Part shown: positions 7,023-14,997 of the stretch, piece after piece
Numbering within the stretch: the stretch's first letter is position 1
How the letters are laid out: each line of letters opens with the position of its first letter
DNA from: Fimbriimonadaceae bacterium
Lineage (GTDB): Bacteria; Armatimonadota; Fimbriimonadia; Fimbriimonadales; Fimbriimonadaceae
Assembly (NCBI GenBank): GCA_019694835.1
Contig: JAIBBE010000208.1
Span: 41,574 to 105,573, forward strand
Reading direction: 5' to 3'
Length of the DNA stretch: 64,000 nt
The notes under the pieces: generated by a model
Database searches by the model: none
What the model saw: only the letters and a program-made list of their open reading frames with translations
What the model was told of the DNA's origin: nothing
Made by a program: the position numbers and the translations under genes

Positions 7023-8389
7023 TGTTTAAGCGTGTCCTCATCGCCAACCGGGGTGAAATTGCCTGTCGTGTGATCCGCGCCTGTCGAGAACTCGACATCG
7101 AGAGCATCGCCATCTACTCCCGAGCCGACCAAGACAGTCTTCACGTGCAGATGGCCGACCGATCGATCTGCGTGGGGGAGGCCAGCAATACTGACAGCTA
7201 CCTGAACCTGGCGAACGTCCTCATGGCGGTCGAAATCAGCGGGGCGGAGGCCGTCCACCCGGGCTACGGCTACTTCAGCGAAAACGCACGGTTTGCCGAA
7301 GCCCTCGAAGCCACGACCGGAGCCAAGTTCATCGGTCCGCCAGTGAAAGCGATCGAGGGCATGGGCGACAAGGCAATGGCGAAGCAAGCCGCGATTGCTT
7401 CGGATTGTCCGGTAGTTCCTGGCTCGGACGGTGCGGTGCCGACGGATGGGGACGCTCTGAGAATCGCCGACGAAATCGGCTACCCGGTGCTCCTTAAGGC
7501 CGTTTCCGGGGGCGGGGGCCGAGGGATTCGGCGAGTCGATTCACCCGACGAACTCGCTCGGCAATGGCGGACTGCCCAAGCGGAGGCACAAGCCAGTTTT
7601 GGCAATGGCGACCTCATCGTCGAAAAGTGCGTCGTCGAGCCGCGTCACGTCGAGATTCAGGTCATGGGGGACGAGCACGGGAATCTCGTTCACCTCGGCG
7701 AGCGCGAGTGCTCGATTCAGAACCTGCGTCATCAGAAGATCATCGAGGAGGCTCCGTGCGCGGTACTCGATCCTCGGCTTCGCGATCAGATGGGCGCGGC
7801 AGCGGTTCGGGTTGCGAAGAGCGTCGGCTATGCCAACGCAGGCACCGTCGAGTTTCTCCTCGACCAAGAAGGCCATTTCTATTTCCTCGAAATGAACACG
7901 CGCCTCCAAGTGGAGCACCCGGTCACGGAGCAGGTGACGGGACTCGACTTGGTTCACCTTCAGTTTGCCGTGGCGGCCGGAGAACCTCTCCCGTTCGCTC
8001 AGGAGGAGATCCGGCTTTTCGGCCATTCGATCGAAGCCCGAATCACCGCTCAAGATCCGGACCAAGACTTCGCGCCATCGACGGGCAAAATTACGAAGTG
8101 GTGCGCTCCCGGTGGACGCAACGTACGGATGGACACTCATGTCTGCGCCGGATTCTCGGTCAGTCCGTTCTACGACCCCATGATTGCGAAGCTGATCGTT
8201 ACCGCCGAGGATCGACCAGCGGCGGTGAGAAAACTCCAGACCGCCCTCCACGAGTTCGAGGTCGAGGGCGTAAAGACGAACATCCCGTTCCTCCGGCGCC
8301 TCTGCGCTCATCCGGATTATGAAGCAGGCACCGTCAGCACTGGCTTTGTCCCTCAGTTCTTGCAGCAAGAGGTTTTGAGTGGCGTCTGA
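7022..8389 (+). CDS. accC: Acetyl-CoA carboxylase, biotin carboxylase subunit
   Basis: Carboxylates biotin on BCCP with ATP and bicarbonate, the first half-reaction of fatty-acid synthesis. The 455 residues show the N-terminal MFKRVLIANRGEIACRVIRA, HPGYGYFSENARFAEA, the ATP-grasp glycine loop GGGGRGIRRV (about 160-170), and EMNTRLQVEHPVTE at about 285-298. Length and ends are normal for AccC. ATG 7022 overlaps the preceding TGA. The frame is open a little further upstream, but that part is the neighbour's coding region. The last 11 bases overlap nusB. Confidence 0.96.
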   Translation: MFKRVLIANRGEIACRVIRACRELDIESIAIYSRADQDSLHVQMADRSICVGEASNTDSYLNLANVLMAVEISGAEAVHPGYGYFSENARFAEALEATTGAKFIGPPVKAIEGMGDKAMAKQAAIASDCPVVPGSDGAVPTDGDALRIADEIGYPVLLKAVSGGGGRGIRRVDSPDELARQWRTAQAEAQASFGNGDLIVEKCVVEPRHVEIQVMGDEHGNLVHLGERECSIQNLRHQKIIEEAPCAVLDPRLRDQMGAAAVRVAKSVGYANAGTVEFLLDQEGHFYFLEMNTRLQVEHPVTEQVTGLDLVHLQFAVAAGEPLPFAQEEIRLFGHSIEARITAQDPDQDFAPSTGKITKWCAPGGRNVRMDTHVCAGFSVSPFYDPMIAKLIVTAEDRPAAVRKLQTALHEFEVEGVKTNIPFLRRLCAHPDYEAGTVSTGFVPQFLQQEVLSGV

Positions 8390-8987
8390 GCCCGACGTCC
8401 AGCCTAAACCTATTCGCAGTCGGCGCGCAGCCCGCGAAGCCGCCCTCAGAGCCGCCTACCAAATTCGGATGGGCGGCTTTTCGCCGAGGGAAGTTCTGGC
8501 CGACGTGCTCGCTCAGCACCACTACGCTCCTGAAGCCGCCGAGTTCCTCAGTCAGCTGATCATGGGCCTCGACACCCACTTGGGCCAGATTGACAACTTG
8601 ATCATCCCGCGTCTCGCTGCGGGCTGGGATTTCGATCGACTCGCCGAGACCGACCGAGCAGTGCTTCGACTGGCGACATTCGAGCTTTACTACATGCCCG
8701 CGATCCCGCCTAAGGCGACGATTAACGAGGCGGTGACACTTGCGAAGCTCTACGGCACCGAGGATAGTGGCCGCTTCGTGAATGGCGTTTTGGGCAAGAT
8801 CCTCTTGGGTTCACCCAAAGCGGAGTGGACTCCGCTCGCTGAACCGGACTGGGATGAACCCGACACAGCTCCAACTGAGCCCGAAGAGGAGCCCGAGGAA
8901 GTCGTGGAGGAAGGTTCCGAAGCCCATCAAGCCCTAGCTTCGGCCGGCCCCTGGAAGTTGCGCAAGAATTCGGGAGAGAAGTCATGA
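8379..8987 (+). CDS. nusB: Transcription antitermination factor NusB
   Basis: NusB with NusE (S10) binds boxA RNA and supports antitermination at rRNA operons. The family core is RSRRAAREAALRAAYQI, LAAGWDFDRLAETDRAVLRLATFEL and PPKATINEAVTLAKLYGTEDSGRFVNGVLGKI, described in pieces and spanning about residues 14-150. The acidic tail after residue 155 (PTEPEEEPEEVVEEG) is an extension beyond the usual ~140 aa. GTG 8379 overlaps accC by 11 bases, and the stop overlaps folD by ATGA. Confidence 0.93.
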   Translation: MASEPDVQPKPIRSRRAAREAALRAAYQIRMGGFSPREVLADVLAQHHYAPEAAEFLSQLIMGLDTHLGQIDNLIIPRLAAGWDFDRLAETDRAVLRLATFELYYMPAIPPKATINEAVTLAKLYGTEDSGRFVNGVLGKILLGSPKAEWTPLAEPDWDEPDTAPTEPEEEPEEVVEEGSEAHQALASAGPWKLRKNSGEKS

Positions 8988-9838
8988 GCGCTCAGATTCT
9001 CGACGGCAAAGCCCTGAGCTGCAAGGTGAGGGAGGATCTCAAAGTCCGAGTAGATCGACTTCGCAGCAGAGGCATCCAGCCTCGCCTTGACGTCATCGTC
9101 GCTGCCCAAGACCCTGCCAGTCTCGCTTACGTTAAGATGAAGCGTAAGTGGGCAGAAGAGGCAGGAATTGAGAGCCGCTCGTACGACATCACCGATGAGA
9201 CGCCTCAGAACGAACTTCTTCAGCGGATTTACGAACTCAACGCCAACTCAAGAGTACACGGCGTACTCATTCAACATCCCCTCCCCAAGCATCTCGACGA
9301 AGACGAGGCTTTGCTTGCGCTTGGACCTGAGAAGGACGTCGATGGCATTACCCCGCAGTCGCTGGGTCGCTTGACTGCGGACCTGCCCGGGTTTCGATGT
9401 GCGACCCCGCTTGGGATCATGACGCTTCTCGCCCACTACGAAATCCCGCTCGAAGGCAAACAAGCAGTTGTCATCGGTCGCAGCAACATCTTGGGCAAGC
9501 CGGCAGCGCTCATGCTGCTTCAAAGGAATGCGACCGTCACCATTGCCCACTCGCGAACGCAGAATTTGCCTGATTTGGTCCGGACCGCTGACATCGTCGT
9601 GGCGGCTGTTGGCCGACCAGAGATGATCAAAGGGGACTGGATTAAGCCTGGTGCCGTCATTGTCGACGCGGGTTACAACCGGGTCGAGGGCCGAAAATAT
9701 GATGTCGGCGACTGCGAATTCGAGTCGTGCGCGGAGCGAGCCAGCTACATCACACCGGTGCCCGGCGGTGTCGGACCGATGACCGTTGCCAGTTTGCTCA
9801 GCAACGCAGTGGACGCGGCTGAGCACCTCACCCACTAG
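8984..9838 (+). CDS. folD: Bifunctional methylenetetrahydrofolate dehydrogenase / cyclohydrolase
   Basis: FolD interconverts 5,10-methylene-, methenyl- and 10-formyl-THF with NADP, feeding purine and methionine synthesis. The signatures are YVKMKRKWAEEAGI with the catalytic Tyr/Lys pair (about 46-50), GVLIQHPLPKH, EKDVDGITP, CATPLGIMTLL, VIGRSNILGKPAALML, and PVPGGVGPMTVASLL at the end. Length 284 is standard. It is coupled to nusB by ATGA and converges on asd with a shared CTAG. Confidence 0.96.
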   Translation: MSAQILDGKALSCKVREDLKVRVDRLRSRGIQPRLDVIVAAQDPASLAYVKMKRKWAEEAGIESRSYDITDETPQNELLQRIYELNANSRVHGVLIQHPLPKHLDEDEALLALGPEKDVDGITPQSLGRLTADLPGFRCATPLGIMTLLAHYEIPLEGKQAVVIGRSNILGKPAALMLLQRNATVTIAHSRTQNLPDLVRTADIVVAAVGRPEMIKGDWIKPGAVIVDAGYNRVEGRKYDVGDCEFESCAERASYITPVPGGVGPMTVASLLSNAVDAAEHLTH

Positions 9839-10872
9839 GCGAGACTCGGCTCTCGGAAGCGGCCGGCCGCAATCAGCCCCTCCGCGATCTGCACCGCATT
9901 GAGCGCAGCTCCTTTGAGGAGCTGGTCGCCAGAAATAAACATGCAGATTGCATTGGGATTGGACAAATCGCGCCGAATTCTGCCCACCAGCACATCGTCC
10001 TGGCCGGACGATTCCACCGGCATCGGAAAGTGATTCCCAGCTCGATCATCGATGACGCGGACACCCGGGGCGGCCTGGAGCGCTTCGCGAACCTCGTCTT
10101 CACTCGGGGCAGGACCAGCAAATTCAACCGTGACCGACTCGCAGTGGGCACGCAGGACGGGAACTCGCACGCACGTGATGTTGATCTTGAGATCAGGCTC
10201 CCCGAGGATTTTGCGTGACTCCTCGATCACTTTCCATTCCTCCTCGTTGTAGCCAAGTTCGTTCACTGCCGTGTTGTGGCTGAAGAGGTTGAAAGCATAG
10301 GGGTGGGGGAGGACGCTCGGCGTAACCGGTCGTCCGGCCAGATATTCACGCGTTTGGTCCTCGAGTTCGCGCATGACGGATGCGCCGCCGCCGCTTGCAC
10401 TCTGGTAGGTGCTGACGATAAGCCGCTCGACTCGGCCGAGTTTTCGCAGGGGATTCACGGCCATGAGGAGAATGATCGCCGTGCAATTCGGATTGGCGAT
10501 CAAGCGGCAACCTTCGGGAATGGCGTTCAAATTGATCTCAGGTACAACGAGCGGTACGGACGCGTCCATGCGAAACGCGCTCGAATTGTCGATGACTACC
10601 GCCCCTGATTGGGTTGCTCGCGGAGCGAATTCTCGGGATCGATTAGATCCTGCGCTAAAGAAAGCAATGTCAATGCCTTCCAGCGAGGATAGGGAAACGT
10701 CCTGTACTATGATATCGTTACCATGAAATGCCTGATGCGAACCTGCCGATCGCGCACTTGCAAAGAGCTTGAGCGAGCCGACGGGGAAGTTTCTGGTTTC
10801 GAACAGTCGAAGAAATTCTTGGCCGACCGCACCAGTGGAGCCGATAATAGCGACATCTAAAGGACGATTCAT
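9835..10872 (-). CDS. asd: Aspartate-semialdehyde dehydrogenase
   Basis: Reduces aspartyl-phosphate to aspartate semialdehyde, the branch point to lysine/diaminopimelate, threonine and methionine. The NADP-binding N terminus is IIGSTGAVGQEFLRL. The catalytic cysteine lies in ANPNCTAIILLMAV (about 127-140), and SASGGGASVMREL and the C-terminal GDQLLKGAALNAVQIAE are family hallmarks. Length is 345. It faces folD and shares the CTAG stop tetramer with it. No Shine-Dalgarno is visible; a near-perfect palindrome lies at the expected ribosome-site distance. Confidence 0.95.
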   Translation of the reverse strand: MNRPLDVAIIGSTGAVGQEFLRLFETRNFPVGSLKLFASARSAGSHQAFHGNDIIVQDVSLSSLEGIDIAFFSAGSNRSREFAPRATQSGAVVIDNSSAFRMDASVPLVVPEINLNAIPEGCRLIANPNCTAIILLMAVNPLRKLGRVERLIVSTYQSASGGGASVMRELEDQTREYLAGRPVTPSVLPHPYAFNLFSHNTAVNELGYNEEEWKVIEESRKILGEPDLKINITCVRVPVLRAHCESVTVEFAGPAPSEDEVREALQAAPGVRVIDDRAGNHFPMPVESSGQDDVLVGRIRRDLSNPNAICMFISGDQLLKGAALNAVQIAEGLIAAGRFREPSLA

Positions 10873-10876
10873 GGGG

Positions 10877-10889
10877 TAGGGTTACCCTA
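10877..10889 (-). promoter_or_regulatory. 13-bp palindrome immediately 5' of asd
   Basis: TAGGGT-T-ACCCTA is palindromic around a central base and begins 5 bp from the asd start codon, where a ribosome site would be. It could be an operator or a leader hairpin. Nothing in the window names a partner. Confidence 0.25.
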
Positions 10890-10944
10890 AGCAGCGGAAA
10901 AAGCGCTGGGGAGGACCCAAAAATTTCTTGGAGGGGATGCTCAA

Positions 10945-11928
10945 ATGGGCGCAACAGACGTACATACTAATAGTGGGCGAGCACATCGAGGTCGGCGAAG
11001 AGTGAATATCAGACGCCAATTAACTGAAGGATTCGATATGTTGGTTTCCTCTAATCCAGCCAGCAATGAGCTGTCCAGCAATGTTGTCTTGAACTCGGGC
11101 TCGTTCAGAGTCGATTTGATCGAGGGATCCAAGCGGAGACCCAGCCTCACCGAGTTTACGGTTCGACCGGGCCACTTTGCGTTGGAGATCAACATCGAAG
11201 GCACACAGTTGCTTCGCGAAAGTGATTCGCAGCCGTGGAGGGTTCTGCCGCCGCACAGCATTTGCCTGTTCCGCGGGCCGACCACGACGGTGATCCACGT
11301 TGGCCGGGGCAATCATCGGTCCTACCTTCTGACGTGGACCGAGCAAGACCTGCCGAATTTGGCACGCTGGATCGAGAAGACCGCCAACGATCGGAAGTTT
11401 CAGCGCCGATTCGCCATCGTCGCCTTTAATCCGGTGAACGAAATCAATGGCGACGTCGCTCGTAAAATGGTCAAGGCTCTCATCGACGTGAATGCCACGA
11501 ATGAGCCGACGATCCTTGCGGCACTGCATGAGATGGCCCAGCACGCTCTGACGAGTGACAACGAATTCTGCCTGGCGACCTTGCCGCACCATCTTCCGGA
11601 GACCATGAAGCCTCTGGTCGAGAGCGTCAAGCAGGACCCCGCCGGTGCTTGGTCGCTGAAGGAGGCGTCTGCCCTCGCAGGCTACTCACCCTTCCACCTT
11701 TCCCGAACGTTCAAGGCGATCGTGGGCTTTGGCTTCCCCGAATTCGTTGATCGATGTCGAACGGAAATCGCGGTTGTTCAACTTTGCAACACCGATCGCG
11801 GCATCGACGAAATCGCTTCGAACTGCGGATTTGGTTCGCCCCAGGCCTTGCGTGAATCGGTGAAGGAATATCTCGGCATGCTTCCGTCTGAACTCCGAAT
11901 CCAAGCCGGATCAGGCATTCCTGACTAA
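10945..11928 (+). CDS. AraC/XylS-family transcriptional regulator
   Basis: DNA-binding regulator with a C-terminal double helix-turn-helix: LKEASALAGYSPFHLSRTFKAIVG (about 232-256) and IDEIASNCGFGSPQALRESVKEYLG (about 286-310), both described in family terms. The N-terminal ~190 residues resemble a cupin-like sensor (FTVRPGHFALEINIEG, HSICLFRGP). Two starts are plausible: ATG 10945, with GGAGGGG 9 bp upstream, and ATG 11038, with GAAGGA 7 bp upstream. The second gives the shorter, more typical N terminus. It is divergent from asd, but a target is not evident. Confidence 0.8.
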   Translation: MGATDVHTNSGRAHRGRRRVNIRRQLTEGFDMLVSSNPASNELSSNVVLNSGSFRVDLIEGSKRRPSLTEFTVRPGHFALEINIEGTQLLRESDSQPWRVLPPHSICLFRGPTTTVIHVGRGNHRSYLLTWTEQDLPNLARWIEKTANDRKFQRRFAIVAFNPVNEINGDVARKMVKALIDVNATNEPTILAALHEMAQHALTSDNEFCLATLPHHLPETMKPLVESVKQDPAGAWSLKEASALAGYSPFHLSRTFKAIVGFGFPEFVDRCRTEIAVVQLCNTDRGIDEIASNCGFGSPQALRESVKEYLGMLPSELRIQAGSGIPD

Positions 11929-11950
11929 GCCGCATGTGGTGGCCCCTGCG

Positions 11951-12451
11951 ATGATCCAAATCGGAAGAATCGTGGGGGCTTTTGGTTTGGAGGGTTGGGT
12001 CAAGGTTCAGCCGACCACCGATTTTCCCGAGCGCTTCAGCCGAGGCGCGCGTTTGATTTTGAACAACGAGTCCGAACCAAGACAAATTCAGGGCGTTCAT
12101 TGGCACAAGGAGCAGGTTCGGATCAAACTCCGCGGCATCGACAGCGTTGAGCAAGCCGAATCGTTGATCGGAAGGTTTGTCGAAGTCAAGGACGATGATC
12201 GGCCCGCGCTGCGCGAGGACGAATTCTACACGCAAGACCTCATCGGTTTGGGCGTTTTTCTCGAATCCGGCGAGAAACTCGGTACGGTGGAAAGCGTCCT
12301 GAAGTCGCCGGCGCAGGACTTGCTCGTGGTTGACGAAATGCTGATCCCCATCGTGCGTGAGTTCGTGCGCGAAGTGGATATCGCCGGTCGCCAGATAACG
12401 GTGCGGCTTATCCCCGGGATGCGGCCCGGGGAAGAGTCGGAGCGAGCCTAA
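11951..12451 (+). CDS. rimM: 16S rRNA processing protein RimM
   Basis: Assembly factor for the 30S head that binds S19. The N-terminal RimM barrel starts IQIGRIVGAFGLEGWVKVQPTTDFPERF in family terms, and the C-terminal PRC-barrel contains EFYTQDLIGLGVF and LGTVESVLKSPAQDLLVV. The length of about 166 is standard. ATG 11951 places MIQIGRI at the family start; GTG 11936 is an in-frame alternative. It is unusual in lacking the trmD/rplS neighbours common elsewhere. Its TAA is shared with the reverse-strand TAG of the next gene (CTAA). Confidence 0.92.
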   Translation: MIQIGRIVGAFGLEGWVKVQPTTDFPERFSRGARLILNNESEPRQIQGVHWHKEQVRIKLRGIDSVEQAESLIGRFVEVKDDDRPALREDEFYTQDLIGLGVFLESGEKLGTVESVLKSPAQDLLVVDEMLIPIVREFVREVDIAGRQITVRLIPGMRPGEESERA

Positions 12452-13116
12452 GCGATCTTTCGGACGAGATAGATCAGGAAGCCGATCCGCGCCCCATCCT
12501 TGACTTGATTTCCGGCCGAGTCGATGTGGCAGTTGACGCATCGGGCGTCACCCATGACGGGACTGGCATAGAGGGTGTATTCGTTGAACTTCTGACCCGC
12601 TTCCGTCAGGCTCTTTGAGGTGAGCAACTTCTCTGCGGCCGCTCTCAGTGCCTCATGCGCATCAAAGCCATTCGCTCTTTCTGGATCGAGGAATACGGGG
12701 CCGCCAAGCCGAACGGGAGGCTTGGTCATAGGAGCGGACACTTCCTTGCCGCTCTGATCCTTGATCGTTCGATGAAGCCACCGATAAGCATCTTCGTAGC
12801 CAGCCGTGAAGATCACGATCTCGAAGCCCTGGCTCCGGTACTTCTCGACAAGATTCATCTCTTCGGGTACTTCCGGACGAAAGACAAGCAGGTCGTGCGG
12901 GTTGGCGGAGCCAATTCGACGCACGCCGAAGTTCTTGCCGTCGATCACGTGCAAGCGTTTTTGGAGCAGGTCATCGAGGGGAGAAAGGTCCTGGCGCTTG
13001 AAGCCTGGCTTACCCTTATCGTCGAGGGAATGGGTTGGGTTCTTGGGCGCGGAAATCGCCGCGGTCAGAGCAGCAATAGCGGCAAGGGAGCATCCGATGG
13101 TGAGATAAGGTTTCAT
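12448..13116 (-). CDS. Secreted protein with a single haem-c motif (CVNCH)
   Basis: N-terminal signal peptide (MKPYLTIGCSLAAIAALTAAISA), then about 200 residues with no recognised enzyme domain except a C-terminal CVNCH at 193-197, the covalent haem-c attachment motif. The middle contains RPEVPEEMNLVEKYRSQGFE and PPVRLGGPVFLDPERAN. A single-haem periplasmic protein, possibly with a DUF3365-like sensor fold, is the best guess, because that family has a late CxxCH. The tiny TGA-containing membrane gene lies 60 bp upstream on the same strand, so the two may be co-transcribed. Confidence 0.6.
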   Translation of the reverse strand: MKPYLTIGCSLAAIAALTAAISAPKNPTHSLDDKGKPGFKRQDLSPLDDLLQKRLHVIDGKNFGVRRIGSANPHDLLVFRPEVPEEMNLVEKYRSQGFEIVIFTAGYEDAYRWLHRTIKDQSGKEVSAPMTKPPVRLGGPVFLDPERANGFDAHEALRAAAEKLLTSKSLTEAGQKFNEYTLYASPVMGDARCVNCHIDSAGNQVKDGARIGFLIYLVRKIA

Positions 13117-13176
13117 GCGTTCCTCTCTGGTTGGAGTTAGGACGCCTAACCGTCATGCGCGGTTACTCCCAACCGG

Positions 13177-13347
13177 CTACTTGTTGGCCGCGAGGACGGC
13201 GAGAAGCCCGAGAATCGCCCCTCCAATGACCGGCACCGCCGGTCGATGACAGTTGATTCACTGCGAGCCGATGGCTTTCATCAGCAGGTGATAGCCGAAG
13301 CCGATCAGGGCACCGAGGAGGAGGCCCAAAGCGATGCGAGCAGCCAT
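13177..13347 (-). CDS. Tiny two-helix membrane protein with in-frame TGA; candidate selenoprotein (UxxC)
   Basis: Reading from ATG 13347, 29 codons give one glycine-rich helix (ALGLLLGALIGFGYHLL, then MKAIGSQ) and reach TGA at 13260-13258. The same frame then continues INCHRPAVPVIGGAILG and LLAVLAANK to TAG at 13179-13177, a second clean membrane helix. With TGA read as selenocysteine, the loop is Q-U-I-N-C-H, a UxxC redox motif between two helices. Small two-helix proteins with loop cysteines (DUF6132-like, from memory) have this layout. A SECIS-like hairpin follows the TGA. The start overlaps the upstream stop as TGATG with GGAAG upstream, so translation initiation looks real. The alternatives are a 29-aa peptide, a pseudogene or a sequencing error. 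Confidence 0.5.
13228..13244 (-). promoter_or_regulatory. SECIS-like hairpin downstream of in-frame TGA
   Basis: On the reverse strand, GACCGGC-GGT-GCCGGTC forms a perfect 7-bp stem with a GGU loop. The loop begins 20 nt after the TGA at 13260-13258. Bacterial SECIS elements lie just 3' of the UGA with a G early in a small apical loop; in E. coli fdhF the loop is about 18 nt after UGA. The geometry fits, but no covariation can be checked here. Confidence 0.45.
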
Positions 13348-13856
13348 CAGTCGTCGAGCTTCCGGCCGTAACCGTCCATTTTCAGGCCACCAAGGAGAAT
13401 GTAGATACCGTCGAGGACCGACCAGAGCCAGCCAATCCCGCAGCCGAACGGGAAGAGGATCAGCTGCACGGCACCTTGGGCGGCGTAGCCCAGATACATA
13501 CGACCCGTCCCGGGAATGAGAAGTTGGAGCAGACCAGCGATCCATCGTTTGCGATCCGAGCGGGGAACTTCGACGACCGGCCAAGCCTGACCATACCATT
13601 GCGGATGAGGTGTAAGGGGAGCCATCGTTCGGACGGGCACGGGTGGCGGAGGAGGCATGCTGGGAGCAATCACGGCCGTGTGAAAGTGCAGATTGAGGTC
13701 GGGATGGCCGACCGCCTGCGTCCACTCAGACATCCCTTGTCGCCATACGAAGGTGTCTTTCTCAACCACGCCGTCGCGGATGAGTTCCTCCATCTGCTCA
13801 ATGGTGAGGGGACCAAGTTCACCGTAATGTCCGACGTAGTACCACTCAGCGCTCAT
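13347..13856 (-). CDS. GYF-like plus TM2 domain membrane protein
   Basis: Residues 3-55 form a GYF_2/DUF4339-type module (WYYVGHYGELGPLTIEQMEEL, DTFVWRQGMSEWTQA). A proline-rich linker (MPPPPPVPV) follows. The C-terminal third is a TM2 domain: KRWIAGLLQLLIPGTGRMYLG, GAVQLILFPFGCGIGWLWSVLDGIYIL, given in pieces, with two helices and the D-G-I turn. Such proteins are integral inner-membrane proteins of unknown role. The TGA overlaps the start of the tiny candidate selenoprotein (TGATG), so the two are translationally coupled. Confidence 0.8.
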   Translation of the reverse strand: MSAEWYYVGHYGELGPLTIEQMEELIRDGVVEKDTFVWRQGMSEWTQAVGHPDLNLHFHTAVIAPSMPPPPPVPVRTMAPLTPHPQWYGQAWPVVEVPRSDRKRWIAGLLQLLIPGTGRMYLGYAAQGAVQLILFPFGCGIGWLWSVLDGIYILLGGLKMDGYGRKLDD

Positions 13857-13949
13857 GCAAGTTCATCCGACGCGCTAGCGGAGCGCGTACTTCGTTTGTA
13901 CTGCATTCTATACCGGCCAATGGGTCTTTTGGGCCTGGGTCTTCGCCTT

Positions 13950-14843
13950 TCAGGTCATCAGCGGCCAAATGGCGATCGTTCCATCCCGCCTTCCGACCGC
14001 GATCTCAGGTTCGAGGGGGTTGAACGCGAGGGAAACCGCCTCCTCGGGAAAGTTCATCAATCCTTGGCCGTCCCGGTCGATCACCCGAACGACACCGGTC
14101 TCCGAATAGGCGAACAAGGGACTGCTTGGGGAAGCCACGAGCAATGGCGTGCCGGCTTGGATCGGCACCGCCGCAACTTGACGAAGATCATGGCCTTCCC
14201 ATACGTCGACGGCATGAAGGGAGCGCGTGGCGACGAGGTTTTCGATCGGGCTGCAGGCAAACGCATGTAGGCGCTCGGTTGGCGTAACTTTGGCAACCTC
14301 GGCTTCAGTTTCGAGGTCCCAAAGACACAAGCTAAAGCGGTCCGTGCCTGCCAGCTTGCCATCGGGCAGCAGGCCGATGTAGCGCGGTCCGTCGTTGTGG
14401 GTCCAGCCTTGGAGCCGCCGACCCCGACGATCCCAGATTCCAATCGCGCCGTTTTCCAAGCAGCACACGACGCGCTCGTCAGCCGTGACGGTAACGCAGT
14501 TCGGCGAAATCACGAGGAAGCACCATGCCCTTGGCGGCTCATAATGCCACAGCTCCTCCCCGTTCAGGGCGTCGAGAGCCCGCAATCGGTCACCAGAAGC
14601 CACATAGAGGCTGGCACCATCGCGCGAGAAAGCGACGCTGCGGATCCGTTCAGTCGCTCTGACCTTTGCTTGCTTGCTTCTCAAGTCCCTTTGCCACGCC
14701 ACTTGGCCGTTGACCCAGGCTGTCAAAACCCGATTCGTATCCCCTCCGACGACAAGGTGACCGTTTTCGGAAAACGCGAGCGTTTGGACCGGGCCGGTCG
14801 CACCGCTGAGGACGAAGGCCGGAGAGGGCATTAACGTCTGCAT
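13950..14843 (-). CDS. WD40-repeat beta-propeller protein
   Basis: The 297 residues consist of repeated ~40-aa blades: GPVQTLAFSENGHLVVGGD, RIRSVAFSRDGASLYVASGD, GAIGIWDRRGRRLQGW, FSLCLWDLETEAEVAKV, AVDVWEGHDLRQVA, and EEAVSLAFNPLEPEIAVG ending DGTIAIWP. WD dipeptides occur at blade ends, and about seven blades would close one propeller. There is no signal peptide, so it is probably cytoplasmic. No partner is suggested by neighbours. About 90 bp of unassigned sequence separates it from the GYF/TM2 gene. Confidence 0.8.
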   Translation of the reverse strand: MQTLMPSPAFVLSGATGPVQTLAFSENGHLVVGGDTNRVLTAWVNGQVAWQRDLRSKQAKVRATERIRSVAFSRDGASLYVASGDRLRALDALNGEELWHYEPPRAWCFLVISPNCVTVTADERVVCCLENGAIGIWDRRGRRLQGWTHNDGPRYIGLLPDGKLAGTDRFSLCLWDLETEAEVAKVTPTERLHAFACSPIENLVATRSLHAVDVWEGHDLRQVAAVPIQAGTPLLVASPSSPLFAYSETGVVRVIDRDGQGLMNFPEEAVSLAFNPLEPEIAVGRRDGTIAIWPLMT

Positions 14844-14917
14844 ATCTTCAATAACGCGTTTTGCGGGCGAGGTGTGAGCATCATGTTCAGAATCTGCGGA
14901 CGGAGCCTGGCGGGGAC

Positions 14918-14997
14918 AAACCGTACCGCTGGCGTCCCGCCGGCTTCCCGTTTTCGCACTCCGGGGAGAGCCGGCGGGGACGCCAGCGGTACGGTTT
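14918..14997. repeat. ~75-bp dispersed palindromic repeat, copy A
   Basis: Inverted arms GTACCGCTGGCGTCCCGCC... (14923-14944) and ...GGCGGGGACGCCAGCGGTAC (14970-14992) differ by one base. They are flanked by AAACC / GGTTT and separated by 25 bp. The family also occurs at 20935-21006 and 50202-50273. This copy has GCGTCCC where the others have GCATCCT, with the change compensated in both arms. It overlaps the stop codon of the 91-aa gene at 14996. Confidence 0.85.
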
